From: a virus
DNA: 44,910 nt
Direction: 5' to 3' (one strand)
Virus record (IMG/VR): IMGVR_UViG_3300038629_000237
Span: 1 to 44,910 of that record
This document shows, piece by piece, positions 34,361 to 44,630 of the stretch. Numbering within the stretch: position 1 is the first letter of the stretch; every line of letters starts with the position of its first letter. The notes beneath the pieces were generated by a model, which was not told the DNA's origin, did not search any database, and saw only the letters and a program-made list of their open reading frames with translations. The position numbers and the translations under genes are program-made.

Positions 34361-37300
34361 GTGGCAGTCAAGTGGCATGATTTTGTAGCAGCAGCTAAGG
34401 CGCTGCCAGAAGACCCTGAGTACCCTGAGGAGTACCCGGAGGCATTAAAGACGGACCCTGAAGTGAGTGCCCGCCTCGATGCCGAAGCCCCCACTAATGA
34501 GGAGCAGGACCAGCTCGGGGACATCACTAAGGGCCGTGGCTACGCAATGGGCAAAGAAGAAGTCCTGCAGCGAGTGGATGAGGACAATTTCACTTCCCCT
34601 GATCCTGACATAGCTCAGGGTTTCCAAGTTCCTACTGACGAGAGCCTAGACGCTGCGCTGGACGCCTCTTTCAATACGCTTCGACCCGGATTGAAGGACA
34701 GCAAGTTGCTAGGCTCTCTTGAGTGGGAAGAACCTGAGGACATTAGCGCCACTGGTGGTACCGGTGCGCCCATCGATACTGCCGGCGTTAAGTGGCACAA
34801 CGTCGAGGGTGATGAGCCCGAAGATGACGACTACGGGTGGGGCATAAAGAATGCCTTCATGCGTGGCCTCATCCGTGCCGGCTCTCTTATTGATATTGCT
34901 CAAGGCGACGTAGAAGAATTTGCCGAAGGCATGAAGGAGATGGGGAAGTACGGGGTTTCTGAGGAAGACGAAGCCAAGTTAGAAAAGATCAGGGAGGGCG
35001 ATGGCTTCTGGACCACACTGGGGGGCTACATTGCAGAGCCTAGGCTGGCTCTCCAGATCGTTGTGGAAAGCTTGCCCATGTCCACAGCTCCGTTAGTAGG
35101 TGGTGCTGCAGGTGCGGCTATAGGTACAGCTGCCGGTGGCCCGGTTGGTACCATAGCAGGTGGTGCTGTCGGTGCTGGCCTTGGATCGTTTGGTACTGAG
35201 TACCTTGCCAGCATAAGTGAGGCTGTTTCTGAGCACGGTGTTGACACCACTGATGCCAACCAGTTGAGAGCAGCCTTCGCTGATGACAAGTTCATGGCAA
35301 CAGCACGAGAGCACGCTGCAAAGCGGGGCATAGGTGTAGCTGCGTTCGATGCCTTATCAATGGGCATCGCAGGCCGCATATACAAACCGATTAAAGCCTT
35401 AACAGGTGCCGCCAAAAAGACAGGCGGTGCTATCGGTGGCACCTCTGAGCTTCTTGCTCAAGGATTCGCAGGGGCAGGGGGCGAAGGAGCTGGAGCCCTC
35501 TTAGCAGGTGATGAGTTAAGCGGCGCAGCAATGGCTGAAGAATTTGTCGGAGAACTCGTACCGGGCTTGGGCGAGATCGCTATTAACAAGGCACGAGGCC
35601 GTGATGCAGGGGGCAGTAAGCCAGAGCCTACGACGCCGGCAGCTCCTCAAGGAGACATGTTCCCAGATAAAGACCTTGGGCAAGGCACGCTGGACGACCA
35701 GCTTGGCGACCCGGCTGACGTAACAGCAGCCGGGGACGTCCCTGCCGATGTGCTTGACTCTATACCTGAGACTGATGTGGACGCTGAAGGTAAGCCCTAC
35801 ATCGTGCCCGAAGCTATCGAGGCAACGACTAATGTCGACCAGTCTGACATGTTTAATGAGCCTGTCACGGCAGAGCCGACTGAAACTTCCGCACCGGAGC
35901 CTGAAACGGCGACCAAACCAAAACCTTCTGAAGCGCCAGTCGCTCCGGATGCGGAACCTATTACTCAAGAAGAACTTGAGGAGACTGCTGAAACATCGAA
36001 AGAAGAGACCCCTCTGATAAGCGCGAAGGACCTTAAGCCGAAGATCAATGAGCAGTTCAAGGGCACAGCCGAAGAACAGAAGCCTGTCCGCCAAGCGTGG
36101 AAGGGGCTCGTCGACGCTATCAAACAAAGGTATCCAGATGCTGAGCTGCCGACAGTAGGTGGCCGGTTCAGTGGCACTGGTCTTGCCAAGTTCTTCCAGA
36201 CATTGCAAGAGAACGTAGACATTACCAAGGACCTTCCGGACCTTAAGACCTACCTCGAAGAAGTAACCACCGGCACACCGGCTGAGACTATCAAAAGTCT
36301 GGAGCGGGTAACCTCTGGCGTGGTTGCGGGTATCGAGTCAACCACTGTAGGTGCGGGCGGCCCTATCCTCACGCAGCTACGAGCTGTGGTGAACAAGTTC
36401 AGTGAGTCGGTCAAAGCACGGGGGAAAAAGAAGGGGGGTGGCAAGGCTCGGCATCTGATTCAGCACGCTAATGAGGTCGGTGAGCTGGCAACAGGTGTCG
36501 AGGCTGCTGTCTTAGAGGGGGAGAAGTTAGGCGCATTGGAAGGACTACCTGCTGACTTCAACCGCACGATCGCTGCCGCTAAGACTGTCGCCCAAAACGC
36601 ACAGGCACCACGAGAGGTGCGCACCACTGCGGGGGGTAAGCAGCTAAAGGTTGACCGCACCAGCCGCAAGCACCTCACTATGTTGGGCAAGAAGTTAGCG
36701 ATCATTGCCGAGCAGGTATCGGAGGCCATCGCTTCCGCCGAGACAAGTGTAAGTTTCGACGCACTTGATGCCTCGATCGCTGAACTCGATGCTCTTATCG
36801 GTGGCACCACGGTAAAAACTAAAGCCGCTGTGAGCACTTCAAAGGCTAAAAAGCCTAAGGTCAAGGCCAAGGCCCCCTCTAAAAAAGCCGTTACAGAGCC
36901 TGTCAGTGAGCCGAAAACTGAGGAAGCCCCTCATAAACAGCAATCTACCGCTGATTGGGTACGATCCCATGTGCGACCCGCCGGCAAGATGGGCGTCACT
37001 GCCGGTACAGTTGCCGCTATTGAAAAGAATCTTCAAGTACTTGAGGAGTCAGGCCATCCGGAAGCAGCACTGCTACGTAAGCAGGTTGAGAAGACAACTT
37101 ATTCTGAACTGAAACCCGCCGGCAAACTTGAAGCAGGCGCAGAGGTTGTATACAAGCCAAGCAAATGGAAGCTGGTATACACACCAACGAGCAAAGGTAA
37201 GGTCGCACAGTTAGACACTACTCCTTTTGTTTCGGGGCACGACACGAAAGCCGCTGCACTGAAACATGCTCGCGCCTTACGTGAGGAGATGCCCGGTGGT

Positions 37301-40300
37301 AAGACAGACATCGCAAGAGACTCTGACTATGTAACGCCGGAAAAGAAAGTCCCGAAGAAGACAGCGAAGGCAGCGACCAAGTCGAAGGCGAAGACCAAGG
37401 CCAAGAAAGAAGGCAAGGTGAAAGGTGCCAATCCAGATGAGGTATTCGATCCGACAGGGCGACCGCTCTCCGGCCGACGAGCCAACGCAATTGTCGAAGA
37501 TGCCGAAGCCGAGGGAAGTCTAGCTGAAGTTCTTAACGACGCTGGGGTTAGCAAAGCGGCCGCTGATAAGCTGGAGGCCATACGCCGTGCGGTGTCTCCG
37601 GAAGATAGGAAGAAAATCTTCTCCGCAGTGAATGATTTTGTAACCCACAAAGACACGTTGCGTCTCGCTGCTGAGATAGCAGAAGCGGTCGGTAAGGTGC
37701 CCTCACAAAGTGTTGTTGACTCCATCATGGAGTTCGCCAGTGCCATTGACCAGACCACTCGTGACATAGAAGGCAGTGCTCGCGAGGATCAGATCGCTCA
37801 ATACGCGGAGGAAAACAGTGTCTCTCGTGAGGATGCTGAGTCTATCCTTGAGGATACTGGCGCTATTGAATCGGAGGACCCGTACGCATCTTACGAGGAG
37901 CTATCCTTTGATGCACTGTTGGATTACGACGACTCGCTTGATCACCAGAACACCAGCCGTAGTGACCGTCTACTGATCTCGCGTGCGATGGATAAGATCA
38001 GAGTCTTGCTTGACTCAATGAAGCAACACCCCGGGGGCAATCCAGACGCACCTAACATTTCGATGCAGGACATACTGGAGGAGCTGAGTAACGTCCTCCC
38101 CGCCAATCATCGGTACGCCATACTTGTTAAGCGGTTGATGCAGCTCAAGCTACAGGTACCTATTGAGTTGTTTGAAGACAGGCATGATGTAAATTCAGAC
38201 GGGCGTACGAGAGGTAACTACACAACTGGCTGGTTCGGTGGTGTACTTGACCGCGCCCGTGAGAAAATTAAAGTACATTACGACAGTGATAACGTAAGCG
38301 ATGCTCGTTTCCTGCAGGTGCTCCTGCATGAGATGGTTCACGCTGCCACTGTTCACGCATACAACACAGATAATAATTTTTCTCAACATATAAATGAGCT
38401 GTGGCGACAGGCTGTGATTGCCGCGAAAGATAAACTCCCGCTGCACACACTGACCTTAGGTCAGCAGAAGAACATCGCTGCCGTGACTGAGTACGGTACG
38501 CAGTCCATGTTGAATCTGATTGATAAAGCAGGAGAGATTAAAGGGTTGTATGGGTTGGCTAATCCACTTGAGATGATCTCTGAAGCCTACACCAACCCAC
38601 GCTTCCAGAAGTTCTTGGCTACCATCCCAGTGGAGACACCGTCTTACAGTGGAAAATCCCCCATCAAAACTACGCTGGCTAAGGTGGGTAAGGTTAAAAG
38701 TCTACTTGGTAGTTTCTTAAAGGCAGTGAAGCAATTCATCGGCTACTCAACACGTAACTCTGTACTAAATGAAATCTTTTTCATCTCAGATAAATACATG
38801 ATGACTGAGCAGCAGCAAACTGCAATGGCTGAACAAGTAGCCAGTGGTGGCCTCAGGTACCAACCCGGTAGCTTCGCTGAGCTGAGTGCGAAGGCAGCGG
38901 CTAAGAAGAAAGAGCCCACGCCACACTCATCAAAGGTACAGAACATCCTTGACGGTGCCCTGTCCAGCAGGTCAGGCATCGGTAAGATGGCTGACTCTAT
39001 TAAGGAAGCGGTGACCAAGCTCCCCCGTGCTGTCAACCTCGGCTTCATGAACCGTGACGTGATTGAACGTAAGTACCGTGCACTGTTTACTAGAGCAGCG
39101 AAACTAGCAGGCCAACCCTTCAACGCAATGACACAGTATGTGAAGGCGAAGCAGTCAGCGTCAGTGCTAGCACGTAAGTATGAAAAGAAAGCCTACGCCG
39201 TACTGCAGCGGGCAGCCAAGCTTGATGGCAAGACACGTCAGAAGATGTATGCACTGATGCGTGACACTACTATCTCAATGGTGTGGCCAGACAAGGCACT
39301 GAACCACGCTGCCAACAAGCACCTGTGGTCTAAGCCTAACAAGAAGACAGGTGCCACTCGTTTGCTGCCCAAGACAGCGGCCCTCGCAACGCAGGCACGC
39401 AAGGACTTCATCGCACTACAGAAGGAGAGCCCTGACGCAGCGAAGATCATGATGGATATGGCTGCGCTGACTAAAGAGATTCAGGCAGCGAAACAGGCAG
39501 GTGCATTGGGGGCACTGGGTAAGAGCTATGACTTATCAAGTGGACAGATCAACGCACTGCGGAAGTTAACTGACACCAAGAACGTTGACGCCATGTTCCC
39601 TGTGGCTAATGACTCCGTACTCCAAGATCTCCAACCCGTTAAGGGCGACTCAAAAGAGCGAGCGAAAGCAAAGGCTGAGTCACTGGCTAAGATCAAAGAG
39701 AACGGGGCCCTCAACAGTGCGGCGAAGACAATCATACATGGTACCTCTATCAAAGGGCCTTACTTCCCCCTACGTAGGTATGGTGACTATGTAGTGTCCA
39801 CCGCTGATGCTGATGATGGCGAACCAATTGTCACCTTCCACGCTACCCGTGCAGAAGCCCAGCGAGTGTCCGACGCCTTCAACGCAGAGGGCAGGCAGAC
39901 ATATGTATCAAGGAAGTTACAATCACAGGCTGTGTCGGCTGACCTTGAGAGCGTAGCAACTGAGATCACCAAGCGATTGAAAGGGCCTGACTCTGGTGTG
40001 ATGAAGTCACGACTACAGACAGCTCTCATCGAATCACTTGCGGAGAACGCAGCCTACGCCAGCCAGCTAAGACGTAACAACGTGGACGGCATCGCTGGTC
40101 AGGACATGGGTCGTGCCCTTGAGGAGTACGTCCATGTATCCAAGTACACCATCGGTGATCTGACTACATCGCATGAAGTACAGGCAGCACTCACTAACCT
40201 GAAGAAGCTGCAGTCAGCAGAAGAATTGAATACTGACGATCGCATCGAGCTCGGCGCGGTTGTTAATGAGATTGCAAATCAGAACCGGGAAGACGCCAAC

Positions 40301-41839
40301 GACAGGGAGATGAGCTCTGTCCAGACCGCTATCGGTGCCATTGGGTTCTTTAACTTCCTCGGTGCTCCATCATACTGGGCGCTCAATGCCACCCAAACAT
40401 ACACAGTAACTCTCCCGTACTTGACAGCTAAGTGGGGACTGAAAGGACCAGCCGCTCTACTAAGCGCACAAAAAACTGTACTTGCTGCAGCTACCAGTGC
40501 GCTCGCCAGTAAAGATAAATCATACGAAGGGTTCAAAGCACAGCTCCCCCCTGCAGCTCAACGCATTGTGGAACGACTGGAAGATAGCAACATTCTACAG
40601 TCAACCATTGCTCATGAGTTTGGGGACATACTGCACCCGTCAGGTGTTACTAACATGCTGAACAACCTACCTGTTGTGGGTAGGGCAGCAAATTTTGCGC
40701 TTAAGGCAATGGAAAAAGTTCCAGAGTCAGTCGAGCATTTCAATCGTATAAGCACAGCACTTGCTATCTATAATTTGTCTGGCGATATCGTGGCTGTTGA
40801 AGATGGCGTACAAGCAACACAGTTCAACTACGACTCTGCTAACAGAGCACGACTACTCAAGGCATTACCCATGCCGGCAGGTGGTGGTGCCCGTGCAGTT
40901 GTGACACCTGTCATGATGTTCAAAACATATGGCATAGGCATAGCTCGTCTGTTGTACGGGTCTATGGCTGACGTTATATATAAGAAGGGGGGTCGCGCTG
41001 AAGCAGCGAAGATGGCGGGGGGTCTTATCGTATCGCACACGGTATTCGGTGGAGTAGCTGGCGGTTTAATGTTGGCACCTATCGCAGCGATCATCGGTGC
41101 ATTCAACATGGCGTTCCGTGAAGCGGGGGATGAGTTTGATCCAGAAGAAGCAGTCGAAGAATTCTTACGTGACGCAGGCTACGATGCAATGGCTGTGATG
41201 GCTCGACGTGGTGTTTCTGCAGCGGTGCTTGGTATTGATATGTCCAAGTCTATTAACTTGGGCAACCTACTCTGGATGGGTAACGATCGAATCAATCTTG
41301 GTGAGGCAGGTGGTGTTGAGACTGGTCTTACTACTGCACTGGGGCCCGTCGCTCAGTACGGCGTGACTTCAATACGTGAAGGCTATCGACTGTTCAGTGG
41401 TGACAACAAAGGGAACTGGGCTGACTTCCTCGCAGCTATCATCCCTTTGAAGTTGGCGCGGGGCGTAATAAAAGGATCGGTCTACGCAGAAGAAGGCTTG
41501 CATACTGACAGTGACTTACAGTTCCTTGACGCAGATCAACTGTCGTCATGGGGGCGTATGGCTATGGGATTCAGACCAACAGAAGTGTCGTCTGCGATGG
41601 ATGATTACTACGAGGAGCAGGCAAGGGAAGCCAGAAGGTTGGAGCGTAAATCTCAACTGGTAGAGCAGTTGTTACGTGCACCGACCAGTGCTGATTACAA
41701 TAGAATCTGGAGAGATGTACTAGATTACAATGCTTCATTAGAGAAGCGCCGCGACCGAATCAATCGCGGTGATGTTGCTCGACTGAGGTCACGCCGACGT
41801 TCTAATCAGCGGGACTATGATCGAGCGCAACGTCGATAA
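34361..41839 (+). CDS. Giant virion protein with metallopeptidase and PLxRFG motifs (2492 aa)
   Basis: Starts with GTG abutting the upstream stop. Regions in order: acidic N-terminus; a Gly/Ala-rich hydrophobic patch at about 245-280 (GGAAGAAIGTAAGGPVGTI), possibly membrane-interacting; Pro/Thr/Glu and Lys/Ala linkers (about 420-580 and 830-1030); a zinc-metallopeptidase-like site HEMVH at 1323-1327 with a downstream NPLEMISEAYTNPRFQ step (E1408, possible third ligand); a helical region; a PLRRYG motif at 1803-1808, a variant of the phage PLxRFG signature; a late hydrophobic stretch at about 2216-2253; a charged C-terminal coiled coil. It fits a T7 gp16-like ejection protein, but with peptidase in place of a transglycosylase. 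Function is inferred. Confidence 0.8.
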   Translation: MAVKWHDFVAAAKALPEDPEYPEEYPEALKTDPEVSARLDAEAPTNEEQDQLGDITKGRGYAMGKEEVLQRVDEDNFTSPDPDIAQGFQVPTDESLDAALDASFNTLRPGLKDSKLLGSLEWEEPEDISATGGTGAPIDTAGVKWHNVEGDEPEDDDYGWGIKNAFMRGLIRAGSLIDIAQGDVEEFAEGMKEMGKYGVSEEDEAKLEKIREGDGFWTTLGGYIAEPRLALQIVVESLPMSTAPLVGGAAGAAIGTAAGGPVGTIAGGAVGAGLGSFGTEYLASISEAVSEHGVDTTDANQLRAAFADDKFMATAREHAAKRGIGVAAFDALSMGIAGRIYKPIKALTGAAKKTGGAIGGTSELLAQGFAGAGGEGAGALLAGDELSGAAMAEEFVGELVPGLGEIAINKARGRDAGGSKPEPTTPAAPQGDMFPDKDLGQGTLDDQLGDPADVTAAGDVPADVLDSIPETDVDAEGKPYIVPEAIEATTNVDQSDMFNEPVTAEPTETSAPEPETATKPKPSEAPVAPDAEPITQEELEETAETSKEETPLISAKDLKPKINEQFKGTAEEQKPVRQAWKGLVDAIKQRYPDAELPTVGGRFSGTGLAKFFQTLQENVDITKDLPDLKTYLEEVTTGTPAETIKSLERVTSGVVAGIESTTVGAGGPILTQLRAVVNKFSESVKARGKKKGGGKARHLIQHANEVGELATGVEAAVLEGEKLGALEGLPADFNRTIAAAKTVAQNAQAPREVRTTAGGKQLKVDRTSRKHLTMLGKKLAIIAEQVSEAIASAETSVSFDALDASIAELDALIGGTTVKTKAAVSTSKAKKPKVKAKAPSKKAVTEPVSEPKTEEAPHKQQSTADWVRSHVRPAGKMGVTAGTVAAIEKNLQVLEESGHPEAALLRKQVEKTTYSELKPAGKLEAGAEVVYKPSKWKLVYTPTSKGKVAQLDTTPFVSGHDTKAAALKHARALREEMPGGKTDIARDSDYVTPEKKVPKKTAKAATKSKAKTKAKKEGKVKGANPDEVFDPTGRPLSGRRANAIVEDAEAEGSLAEVLNDAGVSKAAADKLEAIRRAVSPEDRKKIFSAVNDFVTHKDTLRLAAEIAEAVGKVPSQSVVDSIMEFASAIDQTTRDIEGSAREDQIAQYAEENSVSREDAESILEDTGAIESEDPYASYEELSFDALLDYDDSLDHQNTSRSDRLLISRAMDKIRVLLDSMKQHPGGNPDAPNISMQDILEELSNVLPANHRYAILVKRLMQLKLQVPIELFEDRHDVNSDGRTRGNYTTGWFGGVLDRAREKIKVHYDSDNVSDARFLQVLLHEMVHAATVHAYNTDNNFSQHINELWRQAVIAAKDKLPLHTLTLGQQKNIAAVTEYGTQSMLNLIDKAGEIKGLYGLANPLEMISEAYTNPRFQKFLATIPVETPSYSGKSPIKTTLAKVGKVKSLLGSFLKAVKQFIGYSTRNSVLNEIFFISDKYMMTEQQQTAMAEQVASGGLRYQPGSFAELSAKAAAKKKEPTPHSSKVQNILDGALSSRSGIGKMADSIKEAVTKLPRAVNLGFMNRDVIERKYRALFTRAAKLAGQPFNAMTQYVKAKQSASVLARKYEKKAYAVLQRAAKLDGKTRQKMYALMRDTTISMVWPDKALNHAANKHLWSKPNKKTGATRLLPKTAALATQARKDFIALQKESPDAAKIMMDMAALTKEIQAAKQAGALGALGKSYDLSSGQINALRKLTDTKNVDAMFPVANDSVLQDLQPVKGDSKERAKAKAESLAKIKENGALNSAAKTIIHGTSIKGPYFPLRRYGDYVVSTADADDGEPIVTFHATRAEAQRVSDAFNAEGRQTYVSRKLQSQAVSADLESVATEITKRLKGPDSGVMKSRLQTALIESLAENAAYASQLRRNNVDGIAGQDMGRALEEYVHVSKYTIGDLTTSHEVQAALTNLKKLQSAEELNTDDRIELGAVVNEIANQNREDANDREMSSVQTAIGAIGFFNFLGAPSYWALNATQTYTVTLPYLTAKWGLKGPAALLSAQKTVLAAATSALASKDKSYEGFKAQLPPAAQRIVERLEDSNILQSTIAHEFGDILHPSGVTNMLNNLPVVGRAANFALKAMEKVPESVEHFNRISTALAIYNLSGDIVAVEDGVQATQFNYDSANRARLLKALPMPAGGGARAVVTPVMMFKTYGIGIARLLYGSMADVIYKKGGRAEAAKMAGGLIVSHTVFGGVAGGLMLAPIAAIIGAFNMAFREAGDEFDPEEAVEEFLRDAGYDAMAVMARRGVSAAVLGIDMSKSINLGNLLWMGNDRINLGEAGGVETGLTTALGPVAQYGVTSIREGYRLFSGDNKGNWADFLAAIIPLKLARGVIKGSVYAEEGLHTDSDLQFLDADQLSSWGRMAMGFRPTEVSSAMDDYYEEQAREARRLERKSQLVEQLLRAPTSADYNRIWRDVLDYNASLEKRRDRINRGDVARLRSRRRSNQRDYDRAQRR

Positions 41840-44570
41840 AGCCTGCGAACGCTGCATCATCCAATGGTATATCAAGTACTGCCGTTCGGGACTGTACTAC
41901 ATTAGTGACTCCACTGGAGACGGACGCCTTTCGTTCGTAACATCCTTGGGTTTTCAGAGCGTCAACCATTTTAGTATGTGGTTCTTTGTGGTATTCGTAT
42001 ACCCAGTTTATAAAGTTTGCTTTCTTTATTCTCACCTTCTTGTCTTCTATCGCATACACACCAAGAATCTCATCTCTCGGTACGGCTGAGTGCATCTTCC
42101 CTACGTCCTTACCACCTTTACTTGACAAGCGATCGAACACTACGATCTGATCCTTGTGCACATCAAGATATTCCAGTACGTATTTCTTGGCGCGTATCTC
42201 AATAGGGTCAAAGTCCATTGTCTGTTCAGCACGGCTGCGGAGAAATTCCTTAACGACCCAGCTCGTGAACTTATCAATGTCGATAGTGGTGAAGCCTAGC
42301 TTGTTACACATAAGGGCGGAGGCGAGCAGCGCAGAGCATGTTGCTACCCAAAATCGCTCGTCAGGGCCAGCGTTGACCCTCCGGGACAGACCGAGCTTGA
42401 CTTTTTCCAACAGAGAAATAGCTTGGGCATGGTTAGAGACTAACCACTGCGCGTACTCCCCTCCAATGTGACCAAAATTTTTATCAAGAGCTTTCGACAT
42501 ATTGTCTATGTCTTTTACCCTTTGCAGGTAAGGAACCGTGACCTCGAACACACGAAGCAGCCCTGCGTCTGTTCCGTGTACCAGATGACGTACGTGATCG
42601 GTGATGGACTCATTCGAAGCCACGGTAATCAGTGTGTTCCACGTACCAACGTGTCGGGTCTGGATTTGTGAGGTCAGTCGTGCCCTCTCCTTACCCTGTG
42701 ATACTTGGAACATAAGTATGACAAACTTTTCGACTTGATCTCTCATCCGAAGTTCGTCCCAAAAAGCAGGAAGATTATTGAGCTTCCCCATACGATTAGC
42801 CACGCTGAGAGGCGTATCATCCAGAGCATTGACGCCCCGGCGGGGGTCACCCCAGACTGCCTGCGCCGTGCGTAAAGCCGTAGACTTGCCCGTGCCTGAC
42901 TTGTCAGAAACCAACGCAAGAACACAACCGTTCACTCCCGTAAATGTAATAAGTGGTGAAGCAAAGGCGGAGAGAATTCCTGCAGTAACTGCGTGTCTGT
43001 TTTCAGCAGTAAGATATCGACTAAGGCTGATCCATGCCTCGCGGCTTCCCTGAGGTGTGAAGTCTTTGACAAATTCCTTGTCCAGAAATGTGACTTCCTT
43101 ATCGCCAGAGCTCTTAGTGATTGTCTTGTTGATAAGGGTAAAAGCTGGTTCATCATTGACATCAGTCCATCCTAGCGCAGAAGTTGGTCGCCCAATTTGC
43201 TTAGCCTGCACCATCTTCGATGCCCATGTAGTCATTAGTCTTTGGAACTCCGGGTACTCATGTGACTGTAGTGGTATCTCACTGTTGGACAACTCGACAA
43301 GTAACTGTCGCTTATCAGATAACTGTTGAGTTGTGAACTCTGCTGGTTTTACACCGTACTTGTTTACTATGAATCTGTAAACCATCCCCGCCTTCGGATC
43401 GGGCGACGCGAATATTTGAAACTCCTCAATAGGGAAAGAGAGAACCTTAACCATCTCCTGTACAACACTGCCATCATCAGCCGTGACTTCTTTTGCGACG
43501 TAGATAGCTTTATCGTCTTGCTTGTAGGGGAAAGGTAGTTCTGCGCCATCCTCCTCACGACCGAGAACGATCGGTGATTTGATGTGACCATTAAATCTGC
43601 ACGCTTGGCACTTTTCAGGAAGGTACATGCCCAACGTCTTACACAACGGCGGGCCATACTTACCTGACTCCTTTGAAGCCAGCCTTTGAGCGTACTTTTT
43701 CTCTGTCCGATTGTAGTCATACCCTTTATGTCCTTCCGATAGCCCATGTATGTACTCAACCCCGTCCATAGCATATGTCATGAGCGATAGCTGCGCCATC
43801 CATAGTGGTTCTTCTTGGTCGGCACCACCCGTCATGTACGTGTGCTTGAGGACATTACAGTTGTCGATGATCTTCGCAGCGAAGAACGGTGTGTCGGTGA
43901 ACTGTCCTACGAACTCAAGGTCTTGTTCATCAGCCAGTGCAGCCAGTGCCTTCATAGCCGCTGACTTTTTTGTGCCCAGTAATGATTTTATTTCATCAAT
44001 ACTAAACTCATTAGCAGTGGAGTGTATGACTCTTACTTTGTGTGGTGCGCTCCCCTTCTGGTTGAACGTGCCGGGGACACGGAGGATTCGTGCTGCGTCA
44101 GCGGTGACTGTAGGATCAGCTTGGAGTCCGTGCATGATACACAGCTCCTTAAGTGCCGCTGCCATTGGGAGCCAAGTCGCGGGCGATACATCATCGTTGA
44201 AAGTCCAGTACGCATGGATACCATTACCTGAGTCTACAATTATATTTGGTTGGGTGAATTGCTCGGCACAAAAAACATGGAGTGCTCGTACAGCAGTTGC
44301 TTTATCAGCGTACGGTTTTCCCACCCCACAGTCGATATCGAGATAGAGTGCGCGCTTGTTTTGACAGTTGTCTGCGGTACGCTGCTCACTAAAGCTACCA
44401 GTCGCAAAGTATACGTCGCATTTTTTTCCTGCAAGTTGACTCGAAAAGTGTACAAGTTTTTCGAAGGATTGTATTTTGTACTGATGAAACTTATTTCTGG
44501 AAACGTAGGCGGCGTAGTAGTTGTTACCGTCATGGGGGAGGACACGCTGCAGGAATTCTTGGGCATTCAT
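41802..44570 (-). CDS. Primase-helicase (AEP primase fused to helicase-type ATPase)
   Basis: Replication enzyme that should prime and unwind phage DNA. The N-terminal primase (AEP/RepB-like) shows LDID at 77-80 (metal ligands), SGNGIHAYW at 114-122 and RILRVPGTFN at 161-170. A four-cysteine set (C238, C310, C321, C324; PPLCKTLGMYLPEKCQAC) may bind zinc or Fe-S. The C-terminal ATPase (DUF927-like) has Walker A SDKSGTGKST at 555-564, Walker B LPAFWDELRM (D605, E606) and a sensor-like TVASNES at about 649-655. GGAG lies about 7 bases before ATG 44570. Its 3' end overlaps the convergent virion gene by 38 bases. Confidence 0.9.
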   Translation of the reverse strand: MNAQEFLQRVLPHDGNNYYAAYVSRNKFHQYKIQSFEKLVHFSSQLAGKKCDVYFATGSFSEQRTADNCQNKRALYLDIDCGVGKPYADKATAVRALHVFCAEQFTQPNIIVDSGNGIHAYWTFNDDVSPATWLPMAAALKELCIMHGLQADPTVTADAARILRVPGTFNQKGSAPHKVRVIHSTANEFSIDEIKSLLGTKKSAAMKALAALADEQDLEFVGQFTDTPFFAAKIIDNCNVLKHTYMTGGADQEEPLWMAQLSLMTYAMDGVEYIHGLSEGHKGYDYNRTEKKYAQRLASKESGKYGPPLCKTLGMYLPEKCQACRFNGHIKSPIVLGREEDGAELPFPYKQDDKAIYVAKEVTADDGSVVQEMVKVLSFPIEEFQIFASPDPKAGMVYRFIVNKYGVKPAEFTTQQLSDKRQLLVELSNSEIPLQSHEYPEFQRLMTTWASKMVQAKQIGRPTSALGWTDVNDEPAFTLINKTITKSSGDKEVTFLDKEFVKDFTPQGSREAWISLSRYLTAENRHAVTAGILSAFASPLITFTGVNGCVLALVSDKSGTGKSTALRTAQAVWGDPRRGVNALDDTPLSVANRMGKLNNLPAFWDELRMRDQVEKFVILMFQVSQGKERARLTSQIQTRHVGTWNTLITVASNESITDHVRHLVHGTDAGLLRVFEVTVPYLQRVKDIDNMSKALDKNFGHIGGEYAQWLVSNHAQAISLLEKVKLGLSRRVNAGPDERFWVATCSALLASALMCNKLGFTTIDIDKFTSWVVKEFLRSRAEQTMDFDPIEIRAKKYVLEYLDVHKDQIVVFDRLSSKGGKDVGKMHSAVPRDEILGVYAIEDKKVRIKKANFINWVYEYHKEPHTKMVDALKTQGCYERKASVSSGVTNVVQSRTAVLDIPLDDAAFAGFIDVALDHSPAD

Positions 44571-44630
44571 TCACCATTCTCCGATGGTTCCGGGGCAGTC
44601 CATCTACCCCGGCCCACCAATTTATAACAA

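Noticed and set aside
35516-36208. A 230-residue open frame on the reverse strand inside the giant virion gene
   Set aside because: It lies wholly opposite a low-complexity Pro/Thr/Glu-rich coding region, has no binding site, and its product (many Arg, Cys, Leu) looks like an antisense shadow.
34361-41839. Interpretation of the 2492-aa protein as a tail tape measure
   Set aside because: No tail tube, sheath or tail assembly chaperones are present, and the PLxRFG-like and peptidase motifs with preceding gp14/gp15-like genes fit an ejection protein better.
43750-44346. A 198-residue open frame on the forward strand opposite the primase-helicase
   Set aside because: The reverse-strand frame carries clear catalytic motifs over the same bases; the forward product is Ser/Ala/Ile-rich shadow sequence with no features.
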